DNA of 64,000 nucleotides from Heterocephalus glaber (Eukaryota; Chordata; Mammalia; Rodentia; Bathyergidae): assembly GCF_000247695.1 (NCBI RefSeq), contig NW_004624843.1:1216516-1280515 (forward strand), written 5' to 3'. Under the pieces are notes generated by a model. The model saw nothing but the letters and a program-made list of their open reading frames with translations. It was not told the DNA's origin and searched no databases. This document shows positions 9,448-21,275 of the stretch, in pieces. Positions within the stretch are counted from its first letter, which is position 1; every line of letters starts with the position of its first letter. Made by a program: the position numbers and the translations under genes.

Positions 9448-12400
9448 AACTCCTAGAAAATGCCAATTGATTACAGTACTGTTATAAAAATCCACTTTAA
9501 AACTATTTAAAAATTTTCATCTTTGTCTATATGCACAAGAAACTGTCATCTCCCAATTTATGAATCCTCTATCTACCTGCCTACCCTACCTACCTGTCTT
9601 TCTCAGGGACCATACACTTAACTATACTGTCTTTTACTGCATGTGTTAGTATTGCTAGTCTTGTATTTTTGACAAAAGCATTGGGACATTTCTTTTCCCG
9701 GAGCCTGTTTATCCCCAGTTCCCTGACAACTTTTTATGTTCTCAGACTATTACAATGTGATGTATTATCCATCATTTTGTGCTGCTTTTTGCTATGAATG
9801 TAGCAACAGCTCCTATATTGCTGCAGTGTGCCCTGTGAAGGCTTTTGTCCTTTATGTCTTAGAGCAGCCTGACACCCTTTCATGTTGAATTCAGCAAGAT
9901 TGCTTTTCATTTAACAAAGCTGAATGTTGCTTTCTAGGTGAAAAATAATTAAATGGTTTTAAAGATATATTTGATTAACAGGAAGCTGCTCAGTGTAAAT
10001 TAATTATAACTGTAATGATGTCATAGCCCTGTCTTTTGTTATTAACCAGGTAATTGACCAGAAGTTTAGAAGCTTATTGTAACTGACAGTTAGTAGTTTG
10101 ACCTTGTATGCTGTCTAGAAATGGAACATGCACAATGAATGTAAATGCAGCTTGTTTATTGAGCTGCGTGTGTATCTGATCCTTAGTTCTTATTTTTATT
10201 CTTCCATTACTTTTTTGTTGAAATTGGTGGCAGGATTATATGCTCCAAGTGAATATTAACACTTATGTATTCTACTAAAAGCACTTGGCCAAACACAAAT
10301 ATCTTGTCTATGTCCTTGGATAGCTATAATCAGACATGAAAACTTGGCACATTTAGGACATACAGTCCAGTAAGCAAATACCAAATTAAATGAATTTTTA
10401 AAAAAAGAAGTCTAAATGAAAGAAGGGGAAGGTGAAACAACTTTTGATGGAGAAGTCCTAAAGGGGAAAAGTAGGGATATTTGATACTGATAATTTATTC
10501 CTTTTTATTGTAATTTGTCAAAGAAAGCTAAGAGCACGTGGTATTTTGAGTACTTGACTGACGAGAACCTCTGCCTTTGGTGAGTTTGGTTAAAGAATAG
10601 TGTAAGAAGAAGTTGTGTAATAATGGCTGCCAACCAGCAGTTCATAGGTGTTGGCCTGTCTTCCCTCTCATATGCTTTATGCTATCAATACAGTCAGCCC
10701 TGCTGGAATATGACACACACATTCCTAAAAGTCACTATACTCTGCAAAATCATTCCATAGAAACCATAGAGTTTTGTGACACATGGTGTTAGCACAACAT
10801 TCAAAAAATTTTATCAGTGCCACATTACAGATGAGATAGGAACCTAATTAAACGGTGGCACAGTTTTACACATGTTCAGTGTTTAAGAAGTACATAAGCA
10901 CTATAGTCAGTGTGGCTCTTTACTTTCAAAAAGTCCTGAACTTCTGAAAGTAGTCAGAAGGATTTAGCTTTCGAGTTATTGTCAGTGGCAGGAGGAGCTT
11001 TATCTGCAGTTGGACGGAGAGTTACAACTGCGGATTTGGATGGGAGTAGTTTATCATGTTCAAAAAAGTTGGGCTTTGAACATTACTTTGTTTTATTCTC
11101 CAATATAAATTTATAAATTGACTGTATCAAGAAAACAACTGATGTAGAGTAAAGCCCTTATGCAGTGGCCTTGGCTATATTTAAATATTTTCAAAATGCA
11201 CGTGTCAGTTTTGGTATGTTTAATGAGAATCACTAGTGACCCTTCTTGGAAAAGAATATTCTTTGTGCTGAGATTATGTCCTTCCTATTGCACTGGTGAT
11301 TAAAGTATTAGACTTCCACTGTGAGCTCTGACATATAAAGAGTTTAGGAGTCATCACCCCTGTCCTCACAAGAAAAAAGATGAACAAACTGAAAATCAGC
11401 CAGTTTTCTTAGATCTGTCAGACAGTTGAAGTCACAGATCATTCTGGCCCTCTTGAAGTCTTGAAAGACTAGAAAGAATCACGACTGAGAACCATTTACC
11501 AGGAACTGAAGACACTGGAAGCAATAACTGGTAAAAAACTTAAATGGTGATTTTGATGAATTGCTGAAATCTAGGTGTAGACCAGCTTGAGAGTTAAAAA
11601 CTTTCAGCCTCTTTGTAGACAAACGACCACAATTTCACTCTAAGAGCAGAGACTTGGGCTGAATTATGTTAGTTAAAATCTCTGCTCATCTATAAAATGA
11701 GTAATTATAGTATCTGTTTCAGGAGATGATGGAATGGAATGATCATACATGTAAAATTTGAGGGCAGCAATACCAAAGATTAACAAGTAGTATGTACAAG
11801 TTTGGCCTATACTTTGACTTTTCCTTTTTATCTGTATATTAGAATAATTAAACACCTGCACCAAAACGGGTATGTGTTTTTCAGTGGTTAAAACAATAGC
11901 TACTAGACTTAGACTTCCTGAGCTTTATGTGCTACAAAGCAACATCTCAACCTAAAAAAAATAGATTGTTCAGAAGGTCGATGATCTTGGGTAACCAGGA
12001 TCACAAAGCCAGGACCTGAACCAGGACACCTAAGACCAGGAGAGCTTGCAGAAGCAGAGATGAATGCTACTTCTCTGGAGACAGTCACTCTGGTTCTTTA
12101 TTACTGTCATTGCTTTTTTATGTAAGGTCTCCATGTTACTGGGGAGCCCCTGAACATGGCTCACACTACCAAGGCCTCATTTCCCTTATTTTATTATCTC
12201 TATGTAATTTAATTAAATTGATCTTAAATGGACACATCTTTTGTTGTTGTTCTGTTACTGTTATTGAAAGTAGTTCAGAGCATTTCCTGTCTGAAACTCC
12301 TTTCTGGTGTCTTGTGCCTGGGTCCGAAGCCAACGCATAGTTCCTTTGGATTTTTTAACCTCGAAACAAGTCCTCTGTAGAAAAGCTTGGTTTTTGTTGT

Positions 12401-12884
12401 GGTGTTGGGTTTTTGTTTGTTTGTTTGTTTGCTTTATTTTTTATTTCTTTAGGCCACTTTATCCTTCTCTTTAGTGGCAAGGCCAGATTAGAAGTTGAAG
12501 TCTTCTGTTTAACTTTGTTTCCTTTTGGCTCTGCCATATCCCTTACTAGGTAAAGTTGACCTAACCTTTCCCATAAACACTGTGATTCAGTCTTATTTGC
12601 TTACTGAGTTTTGTTGAATTTATAGGGTAGAACTGGTTATCAAGTCTTGAGAGTTTCTTTTGGCAGTTCCTTTTACCAGCTTGGACATATATTTCTGTGA
12701 CTTAGAATACATAATCATATCATTTGACATTGTTTTCCCATATTTAAACTTCTCTTTTTGTAGCTACCACCTTTATTTTGTCTCAGTAATGTTTTGTGTT
12801 TGCAAAAATAAATTTTATAAAAATGCTTGGAATGTAATTCAAAATCAGGATTTGAATCCAGAGTTTCTGATGACTCCAGAATAC

Positions 12885-13182
12885 CCAGTGTGATAGTATT
12901 AGGATGTGGAACAGCTAGTTCATGGGGGTGGGTCCTTTATGAATGATATTAGTACCCTTTGAAAAGGGCCCCCAGAGATCTCTTCTGCCCTTTTTTACTA
13001 TATAAGGATGCAACAACAAAGATAACTGTCTGCAACCTGTAAAAGGACTCTTACCAGAATGTGACCATCTTGGCATGCTGATTTCAGATGTCCAGTCTCT
13101 AGGCTTGTGAAAACTTTCTGTTGTTTATAAGTCACCCAGTCTGTGGTACTTGGTTATAGTAGCCTGAACTAAGGCAATTGCC
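12885..13182 (+). mobile_element. MaLR-type LTR (MST/MLT-like)
   Basis: Begins near TGTGATAGTATTAGGATGTG and ends near a 'CAGTCTGTGGTACTTGGTTATAGTAGCCTGAACTAAGG'-type terminus, hallmarks of MST/MLT-type MaLR LTRs in sense orientation. The internal 'ATGTGACCATCTTGGCATGC' region also fits. A solo LTR with no coding capacity; old and diverged. Confidence 0.7.
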
Positions 13183-13261
13183 AAAAATTATATCTAACAT
13201 AAAATTTCTTGCTCTACCTTCTTTTGGTAAGTTATTTTTCATAAGATCAAGACTTTTGCTT

Positions 13262-13685
13262 TTAGACGATGTTATGGTATCTCTGTGTCGCCCCTAAAGC
13301 CTCGGGTGGTCATAGGTGGGGCTTTTTGGAGGTGGCTGGGTCTCGGGTGTGTGTCGTTGGGATCAAGGATGTGATGCTCGGATTGTTTCATGGTGCTTGC
13401 TAGGATTAAGGCTGCCCCACCCTGAGTGTGAGTGCCGCCCACCCTAAGGGTGCGTAGCCTGGATAGGATATTAGGGACAGAAAGAGGGTTGCTGCCCACT
13501 GCTTGCTGCTTGCTGCCTTTCTGCCTTCTGCTTCCTCTGCAATGCCCCTCTCCATGCCACCCTGCCTGGGAGCCAGCCAACTACGAACTGAAACCTCTAC
13601 AAACTGTGAGCCAAATAAACCTTTCCTCTTAACTTTGGGTGTTGGGTATTTTCTCTCAGCAATGAGAGAAGTAACTAAGGCAGAT
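13262..13685 (+). mobile_element. Second MaLR-like solo LTR
   Basis: Adjacent to the preceding LTR and in the same orientation. It contains a polyadenylation-type segment, GTGAGCCAAATAAACCTTTC, about 70 bases before the end, as expected for the R region of an LTR, and terminates near GAAGTAACTAAGGCAG. The copy at 46185-46592 on the minus strand shares its layout (CCTCTACAAA / AATAAACCTTTC side). Open frames inside it on both strands are incidental. Confidence 0.6.
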
Positions 13686-13900
13686 AATAAGCATTGAAAT
13701 CTTTACACTTTCCATCATTTTTTCCCATTATGAAGTTCTAATTAAATTTTACACTATTATGAGTAAAAGCTGAGCAAAAACAAAACACTATTTTGATTCC
13801 TTTTAGTGCTTAATAATTCTCTCAATTTTATCCTCCAAGAAACAAGATTTTTTTAACCGCTTACAGGCTTTTGAGGCGTTTGTTGCATGATGTGTGACAA

Positions 13901-14384
13901 CATAAGCCCCAATTTGGTGAAAATCCCCACAGTTCTGGTGAAACCATGGTGGAGGGAGCACACGTTCCTTTTTCAGTACAGGAAAGAAACCAAGGTGACA
14001 AGGCCCATCAGCTGGACTCAAATCCAGCTCTTCCCACAGCACAGGCCGTGCTGCTATCTGTCGAACCCTTTGATGTTCTGCCTTGGACTACTGCTGATGT
14101 GGAAATACAGAATGGAATTTGGCCTTCTTAAGGGATGAGTGGGCCAATTGCTAGGGCTTTGTGCAAGTAGAGGCAGTAGTAGTCCAAGTTGCAGTTGTAA
14201 GAGGCAGAACATCAAAGGGTTCGACAGATAGCAGCATGGCCTGTGCTGTGGGAAGAGCTGGATTTGAGTCCAGCTGATGGGCCTTGTCACCTTGGTTTCT
14301 TTCCTGTACTGAAAAAGGAATGCGTGCTCCCCCCACCATGGTTTCACCAGAACTGTGGGGATTTTCACCAAATTGGGGCTTATG
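13901..14384. repeat. Long inverted repeat (foldback)
   Basis: The left arm, 13901-14095, is the reverse complement of the right arm, 14172-14384, apart from a few mismatches and an insertion in the right arm (about 14190-14202). The outer end pairs CATAAGCCCCAATTTGGTGA with TCACCAAATTGGGGCTTATG; the inner end pairs CTTGGACTACTGCTG with CAGTAGTAGTCCAAG. The loop is about 76 bases. The arms make a roughly 190-bp stem, and overlapping minus- and plus-strand frames therefore show the same peptide. An arm segment (GCTGGATTTGAGTCCAGCTG) looks MIR-derived, so the structure is more likely an inverted duplication of genomic sequence than a transposon with long termini. Confidence 0.9.
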
Positions 14385-14426
14385 TTTGAAACAGTGAACT
14401 GAAATCCAAGCTCCAAATAAAAGCTG

Positions 14427-14471
14427 GTGTGTATGAGTGTGTCTGTGTGTGAGTGTGTGTGTGTGTGTGAG
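14427..14471. repeat. (GT)n microsatellite
   Basis: GTGTGTATGAGTGTGTCTGT followed by a GTGTGTGTGTG tract just outside the right arm of the foldback. Confidence 0.85.
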
Positions 14472-14708
14472 AAATCCACCTTAGTGACATCTGGTGGTGG
14501 GAGAGCCCACATGACTGCCCATCTGTGAGGTGGCCTTGCTGATTAAGCACCGTGGACAGAGAAAGCCAAGTGCTGGCATTTCAGCATCCCCATGAAGTCT
14601 CCAGGGTTACTTCTCCTGTGTGCAGCTTTGTACATCATGCTTCGGAGTGGGTAGCAGGACAGTTAAGTGATTTTCTTGGAAAGTGCCGGGTAGCCCCTCT
14701 GGGACATT

Positions 14709-14775
14709 GGTGGCGAACCTGTGGCATGCATGCAGCTGTGGCTGTTTGTTATCCTTGAAAGGTTCACCATCGTTG
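14709..14775. mobile_element. Short hAT-like MITE, copy 1
   Basis: Inverted ends GGTGGCGAACCT (14709-14720) and AGGTTCACC (14760-14768), the second matching the reverse complement of the first at 8 of 9 positions, enclose about 45 bases. A close relative lies at 48775-48855. The end sequences resemble the CAGTGATGGCGAACCT-type termini of hAT non-autonomous elements of vertebrates. No convincing 8-bp duplication was found. Confidence 0.5.
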
Positions 14776-14964
14776 CTTGAGGGGATAAAGTGAAACTAAT
14801 GCTGTCCTCACAGGATTGTGAGAACTAAGTGAAACGAAGCAAATTGAACAGAACTCATTTTAAGCCCTAATTGCATATGTATTACTGGAAGGTGCATAAA
14901 TGGTATAAGACCTTGGTTTTTGGGCCAAAGAGCTCGAGGTTAATCACATGATGATAACTAAGAT

Positions 14965-15210
14965 TTAATTCAGCTGATACTTAACATAGTTCCTATTATG
15001 TTTCAGACGTCATTCCACGTATTTTTGCATACATTAATCAACAGTCCTATGTGTCAGATTTTGCTCTTAAATGTCTATTTTATAAATGAGGAAATTTAGG
15101 CATAACTTAAGAACTTACCAAGATCACAGAGCTCCTGAGTGATTGTCAGGATTTGAACCCAGGCCCTTTGGCTCCAGAGTTCATTCTGTTAACTGTGACA
15201 TTACATTGAG
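14965..15210 (-). repeat. MIR SINE
   Basis: Antisense MIR: TTATAAATGAGGAAATTTAG (core), then ACTTACCAAGATCACAGAGC and GGATTTGAACCCAGGCCCTT, the reverse of the 'gggttcgaatccc' start. Relatively complete. Confidence 0.75.
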
Positions 15211-15727
15211 ACTTTTGGTGATAAAAGATAGAAAGCTACTTGATGGATTGCAGAGGAGGGGTAACATAATGAAATTAGATTTTGAGCAAATCAAGTCAGA
15301 GGTTGTGTAAGGAGATCGGGAAAGTGTGTGAGGTCCTTTGGTAAGGACCAAACCATAATACGTGTGGTTGCTAATGGTTGCTTGCTTGTCTGGACCATTT
15401 GTATGTTTGTTTAGTAGATTTACATCTTACTTTTCAGAGTTCATGTATCCTGCCCATGTTGCCTTCTATATGAATGATGTTGATACTTAAGGCAGGTTAG
15501 TGTGAAGGGCAGCTGGACCTGGCCCGCTAAGGGACGGGAAATTTTGTATTTGTATTCTCTGAGGAGATGGTGCCTGAGAGAAAAGGAAAGGAGGGAGTAT
15601 GTATAACTTAAAATCTCTAGATCTTCTCATTTAGAATCAGGAAGATGTAGACAGGTGGTGTTAGATTTGAAGGTGTCAAGCTAGATAAGAGAGTTTCTCT
15701 TTCACCTTTATTTTATTTTCTTTCCTT

Positions 15728-15917
15728 TTCTGGGAGAGAGGCAGTACTGGGGATTGAGCCCAGGGCCTTCATGCTGAGCTACATCCCCAGTCCTCTTTTT
15801 AGTTTTTGAGACAACATCTTGCTAATTTGCCCAAGGTGGGCTTGAACTTTTGATTCTCATGTCTCAGCCTCCCAGAGTGCTTGGATTACTGGTGTGTTCC
15901 AACATGCTCAGCTAAGA
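15728..15917 (-). repeat. B1-ID dimeric SINE
   Basis: Minus-strand composite. The ID half (GTACTGGGGATTGAGCCCAG, internally deleted, ending CTACATCCCCAGTCC) abuts an antisense B1 half (TTTTTGAGACAACATCTTGC, then GTCTCAGCCTCCCAGAGTGC and ATTACTGGTGTG). Diverged. Confidence 0.7.
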
Positions 15918-17444
15918 CAATTTCTTAATGTGGTTGTAATAATGAAGTATATGAGTTTGGAGAACCATTGTATTAAAAATCTCAGCAGCCTTCAGAAGGA
16001 GAAAATGCTCTTAATTCCCTATTTTTTTTTCCTGGAACATAGTTGAAGTTGTAGATAATTCCATGAATAGATACTGGAATGTAATTACTGAGAGTGTCAC
16101 AATATTCATAAAGAGTAGATTCCCATTACCTTAATATAATTTGATTCCAGTTTTCATTTTTTATTCATGAAGTCAGTGTTCATTCATTTGATTGTCTTCA
16201 TTTCTTTGTACCTCTCCTTTTAATGTGAAATAAAAAAGAGAGCACTACTCTGATTCCTTTTGATTTTATCATTAGTGTAGCTCAGAAGCCACTTACCAGA
16301 TTTAGATGGCCAGAAAAAATTGTTATTTATGTGCAACTTGTCATCAAATGATTATGCTATCTGATGAAGATTCCACACAATACCCCCAGGACTCCCTATT
16401 TACTAAGTAATCAACTTAGGTAGACGATGCATTCTGGTAAATTGAACATGGTGTAATGATGTGGAGCTGCACCATCTGCTATTATATTTAATATTTAAGT
16501 ATTAAGTTTTAAAAGCATAATTTACATGTTCATAAAACTGTTTTGTGTATAGCAAAGCTTTTTGAAGTGCATTTATGTATTTGAAAAGAGAAAACATTTA
16601 TTTGCAAGTATTCAGATAATAAATTTTTGGTTTTCACTAAATGCGAATGCATTTTGTACTATACCATTTTTAAAATTTTCAAAAATATCTTGAAACATCT
16701 GTGTTTTGTAATTGGGATCTTTTGGGAACTGAACAAGTTAGTATCTTGTAAGAGAAATAAAATTATACCAAGAAGTTTTATTGGAAGAACAAGAGAATTT
16801 ATTATTGTCCTGGATGAAAATTTTTTCCTTAATTGGCTCTACATTAGCAAATAGAGAAAATAGGTTTTGAGCTTGGACTTGAAAAGCCATGAATGAGAAG
16901 ATTTCCGAGTCACAGGAGTAAGAACTGCTGCAGCTTAGTTATTCCTAGAGAAAGCAGACCGTATAAAGTGGAATAAAAGGAAAAGTGCACATAATGCTGT
17001 GTGTATATTTTGCCTGGGCTAATGTGCTATTTTTTATGCACTAATTTGTTGTTCTTACAATTCAAAAAGCAAAGAAAGTTTTTATATTTAGTATAAATAT
17101 TTGCTTTTCTGTAGCATTTTTGCATTGCTTGCAGAATGAAGCATATTTAACCTCTGTTTCTTTCAAAATGATTTTACATTATTTATAGTTGAATGTGTTG
17201 GCCTAAACCATGGCCTGTTACTGAAATGCATTCACATTTCCTTTCAACACATCCTATCACAGGGGAATGGGAGTGCTAGTTTTTCCGATTAGCCAGATGG
17301 TTCCGCGTGGTTTTACCTTTCGGAAGCTTTCTCTCACTCAGAGCTTGTTCAATAGTTTCTTGAGAGAGAGGGTGAGGGAGGTGGGTGAGTATACCTTCTG
17401 ATCTGTGTGCCTATGAATGTGTGTGTTTATCTTGCATTTCAATC

Positions 17445-17965
17445 AAAGTATTTAAGTATTTGCTCAGTATCATCAGCTGTTAAGGAGATAAATGCCACTT
17501 TACACTCACTAAGATGGCTCTAATAAAAAGATGGGTAAAACAAGTATTGTTAAAGATGAATGAAATCTGAACCTCATACACCACTAGGGGAAATGTAAAA
17601 TGATACGGAAATTAGAAACACAATTTGTCACTTCCTCAAAAACTTAAACATAGAGTTACCATATGACCCAGTGACTCTACTCCTAAGTGTATATCCAAAA
17701 GATCTGAAAACATATGTTCATACAAAGAATCAAATATGAGTGTTCATAGGAGCATTATTCATTATAGCCAAAGGGTAGAAACCATTTTCCATCAACTGAT
17801 AAATAAGTAAAGAGAATGTGGTATATCTACACTGTGATGTATTATTTGACTATGAAAAGAAAGGAAGTACTGATAATTGCTGACTACATGGATGAACTTT
17901 GAAAACATTATACTAAGGAAAAGAAGGCATACACAAAAGGCTATATATGTTGTATGATTTCATTT
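17445..17965 (+). mobile_element. Old L1 3' portion, left part (interrupted)
   Basis: Sense L1 ORF2 3' end: ACCATATGACCCAGTGACTC, GTTCATAGGAGCATTATTCA and GAATGTGGTATATCTACACT are typical of the mammalian L1 ORF2 3' coding region. Many frame breaks; inactive. The element is split by the antisense L1 that follows and resumes at about 18546. Confidence 0.85.
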
Positions 17966-18545
17966 TTTTATTACTCCATGTTTGCAGTACATAATGATTA
18001 CATTCCTCTTGGGGAGTTGGTACCTGCACATAAAACATCTCAGTTCTTTTTTCATCCCCTTCCTCTTCCCTTCCCCCTTCTTTCCCTTCCCTCCATCTTT
18101 TGATCCCCTTCCTATTTGAAAAAGATCTATCTCCCTACCCTTTATTTATATTTTGGGTTTCTCATATAAGAGAAATCATGCAATATTTAAGCTTATGTGT
18201 CTGACTTATTTCACTTAACATTATGGTCTCAAGGTGCATCCATTTTCCTACAGATGACTCAAATTTATCCTTTATGGCACAGTAGTACCTGCCATGGTAT
18301 TATAAAAAATTTGTGTATAAATAAATACCACGTTTTCTTTATCCATCTATTGAAGGACATATGGGCCATTTCCAAGATTTAGCTGTTATGAATTGTGCTG
18401 CTATGAACATGCATATGCCTGGATTTCTGTAATATGGTGTTCTTAACTCTTTTGGGATGATACCTGTAAGGGAAATAGCTGGGTCAAATAGAATTTCTAG
18501 TTTTAATATTTTGAGGAGTCTCCATATGATTTCCATAGTAGTTAT
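17966..18545 (-). mobile_element. Antisense L1 fragment nested in the older L1
   Basis: T-run followed by antisense L1 3' end and ORF2: GTTATGAATTGTGCTGCTAT, GATACCTGTAAGGGAAATAG and TCTCCATATGATTTCCATAG are antisense L1 ORF2 phrases. It begins at the poly(A) side (T-rich, 17966) and is 5'-truncated at about 18545. A short repeat GATTTCATT occurs at both junctions (17957-17965 and about 18550), consistent with a target-site duplication. Confidence 0.8.
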
Positions 18546-18790
18546 AGTAGATTTCATTTATATGAAATGTTCAGATAGACAAATTCATAGAGATTAGTGG
18601 AAATCACAGTGGTAGTTGCCAGAGTCTGGAATAGAAGGGTGATTGCTAATGCATGTAAAATCTCTTTCTGAGGTCAAAAGAATTATGGAATTAATACTGG
18701 TAATAGTTGTACAACCTTGTGAATATACTGAATGGTATACTTTTAGACAGTGAATATTATAGTATGTTAATTATATCCCCATTTGCAAAA
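18546..18790 (+). mobile_element. Old L1 3' portion, right part (3'UTR)
   Basis: Continuation of the sense L1: TTTATATGAAATGTTCAGAT, GTGGTAGTTGCCAGAGTCTG and GTACAACCTTGTGAATATAC match the 3'UTR of L1MB/L1ME-type elements. It follows directly the left part at 17965 if the nested insertion is removed. Confidence 0.8.
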
Positions 18791-18906
18791 CTCAGAGCTT
18801 AAGTACATGGAAAGACATATCAAGTCATAAGCCTAGGTGATAGTAGGCCTTTGATAAATACTTGCCATAAGACTTGAACAAATTTACACTTCCCTCTATA
18901 ATTTTT

Positions 18907-19003
18907 GTGTGTGTGTGTGATGTACTGGGAATTGAACTCAAGACCTCAGGACCTTGTGCTTGCAAGGCAGATGCGGCACCACTGAGGTAAATCCCCGGCC
19001 CCA
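18907..19003 (-). mobile_element. ID SINE
   Basis: Minus-strand ID with a (GT)n tract in place of a pure T tail (18908-18920): GTACTGGGAATTGAACTCAA near the 3' end of the element, and GAGGTAAATCCCCGGCCCC at its 5' end. Flanking TTCTATAATTTTT-like repeats lie on both sides. Confidence 0.8.
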
Positions 19004-20527
19004 CCTTCTATAATTTTTTGAGACTGTGTACTTAAAATATGTGAAACTGTTTTTGAAATTTCCCAAAGGTATGGAAATAGTGGTAATGACATAGCATTAA
19101 TCTTTCTCAGTTATGCAGCAATAACCCTTGAGTTTTAAAGAACTCACACAATTTAAGACAATTTCAGTGAATAATTTCAGAATTTGTTGCACTTTAGTAA
19201 TAGAAATGTCCCAGTCTTCACAGCGACATTTGTTTACTCCCATTATGACTTTGTAGTCTCTTTCTTGTGAAATTAATTTGGTATCAGACACCAAATTAGG
19301 AATAGAATTTATAGCTGGTATATATTCTTGCAATTTAATGCTCTCAATTCTTATTGAACATTTAAATCCAAAACTTGAGATGTATATTGCCATGGTAAAT
19401 GATGACAATGAAATATTTTCTGCTTTGTAAGTAGAACTGAAAATCACTGTGATTAGTTTTTTTCCCCTTTTTACTCCTTTCTTTCCCCTTGAGACACATT
19501 GGTTTCCCAAGTTAGGAATTCAGTTTCTTTTGTTTATTCTAGCTGCTTAGTTTTTCTTATTACATACCTGTTTAATTTTTAATTTCTCATTAAAAGTAAA
19601 TATGGTTAATTTTCCTATCAATATTTCAAGAAATCTTCCATTTTTCTCTGGTACAACCTTGATATAGTGTTGTCTAATGTGCATTACTACATAGTTGAAA
19701 TGTTATTTTGTCAGATCTAGCAAAGTAGCTTATCAATACATTTAAAATGAATCAGCAGTTTACTTCCATAAAGTTGAGATAAATGTTATAAACACTGTTC
19801 TGGAGCTAAAAATGCTAAGTGGAATAATATTTGTAATGCCATGGGAAAGGTTGTTAACAATTGCAGGAAAAATACTGTAAAGATGAACATATAGATACCG
19901 AGACCTTCTTAGTCTTCTTTATTACATAATGCATACACATAAAAACACTAATCTTAAGTCATTTGCGAAATACACTTTACGCATGGGCCATATGGCAGTC
20001 ACTGCGTTTGTGGCAATACTGTGGCAGAACTGGGTAGTTGTGATTAAACTGGATCAGAGGATTCTTGTCCTTGCCGTTTATGCCATATTTGTGGGGCTCC
20101 TGAGACATGGGAGCACTCGTGTGGCTGGAGTATAGTGACTGAGGCAGAGAGCATCATGATATGAGGCCCGAGGATGAGCAGGGCGTGAGTGTTAGCAAGT
20201 GTCTGGTTACGATAGAATTTGGACGTTTTTTCTCACAGTAATGATGTCATTGACGGCTTACCACAGGGAAATTAAACAGTTTTATGCAAGATTACTCTGA
20301 GCATTAGTGGAAGATGGTCAGTTGGTATCATAGGAGAGGCAGAGAATCCAGCTAGAGTTTGTTCTAAATAAGGCAGGTTATGCTGATGGCTTGGACTAGT
20401 AGACTTGAAAAACATTGGAAGAACTAGATCAGTTGAACAGTTTGTCTCTCAGGTGTTTTCGATTGAAGAATTGGTCCCTAGATATTTGTACTAACACATA
20501 CTAAAACCAAAAGTGAAACATAGTATC

Positions 20528-20622
20528 AGTTAAAAGGAAGGGATTCTGATACAGGCAGTAAAAGCAAACATGCTAGTTAACAGGAAATTGTTCTGATATA
20601 AGCAATAAAAGGAAGATGAAAG
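20528..20622 (+). repeat. Degenerate two-unit tandem repeat (~47 bp)
   Basis: AGTTAAAAGGAAGGGATTCT / AGTTAACAGGAAATTGTTCT begin two consecutive units that each continue with a CTGATA(C/T)A-GCA-TAAAAG pattern. Old duplication of unknown role. Confidence 0.55.
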
Positions 20623-21164
20623 CACTGTTTCCACATAGCTTGCATCATATATAAATTAGGCCAAAAAACAGTCCATGATACCATGATGAACTCTTTTTTA
20701 TGGTCTTGTATTTTGCTTTAGGTTTTTCCCAGCAAGACTAATTTTTTGGGATGTGTTTTTCATGGTGTCACTAGGGCTGTGCCTGCCTTGCCCACAAGGT
20801 CAAGTTATAAATTTGAACCTCTCATTGTCCAGCTGGAGTCTCTCAAGTTACCCTGTATCAAGCTGCATCCCTCACTTTGGATGGGTAATTTTATAATTTA
20901 TCAGGGAGGAAACTGTTCTATATTCATGTTATGAAACAGGGATGATTTATCTTTTTACTTAAAACTCACAACTTAGGTTCCACCTACATAGGTACTGTAG
21001 TGGCTTATGTTTGTGAAAACAGAACCCAAAAGATATTATGCTTTTCTCACTTTGGCTGTGGTTACATTTGCCTGTACATTAAGTGTGTATTCATTGAGGA
21101 TTCAAAGTACAATGTATTAATTTTTTTATTTCCTGCAAACAGTATTTTGTATGACTGTTAAGGG

Positions 21165-21275
21165 GCTGGGATTATAAGTGTTTTGTTCTTCACTGTACTC
21201 CAGTGCCTAGCATAGGAACTGGCACACAGTTTGCACTTGATAAATCTTTATTAAATAGACAGTGAAAGAAGGAAT
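21165..21275 (+). repeat. L2 3'-end fragment
   Basis: CCAGTGCCTAGCATAGGAAC, then GGCACACAGTTTGCACTTGA and TAAATCTTTATTAAATAGAC reproduce the L2 3' terminal pattern. Confidence 0.6.

Noticed and set aside
13272..13697. Several frames of 64-102 codons
   Set aside because: All lie in a MaLR-like LTR, which has no coding role.
14054..14512. 152-codon minus-strand frame and matching plus-strand frames
   Set aside because: The repeated peptide arises because both arms of the inverted repeat are read; it also runs into a GT microsatellite. Not a gene family.
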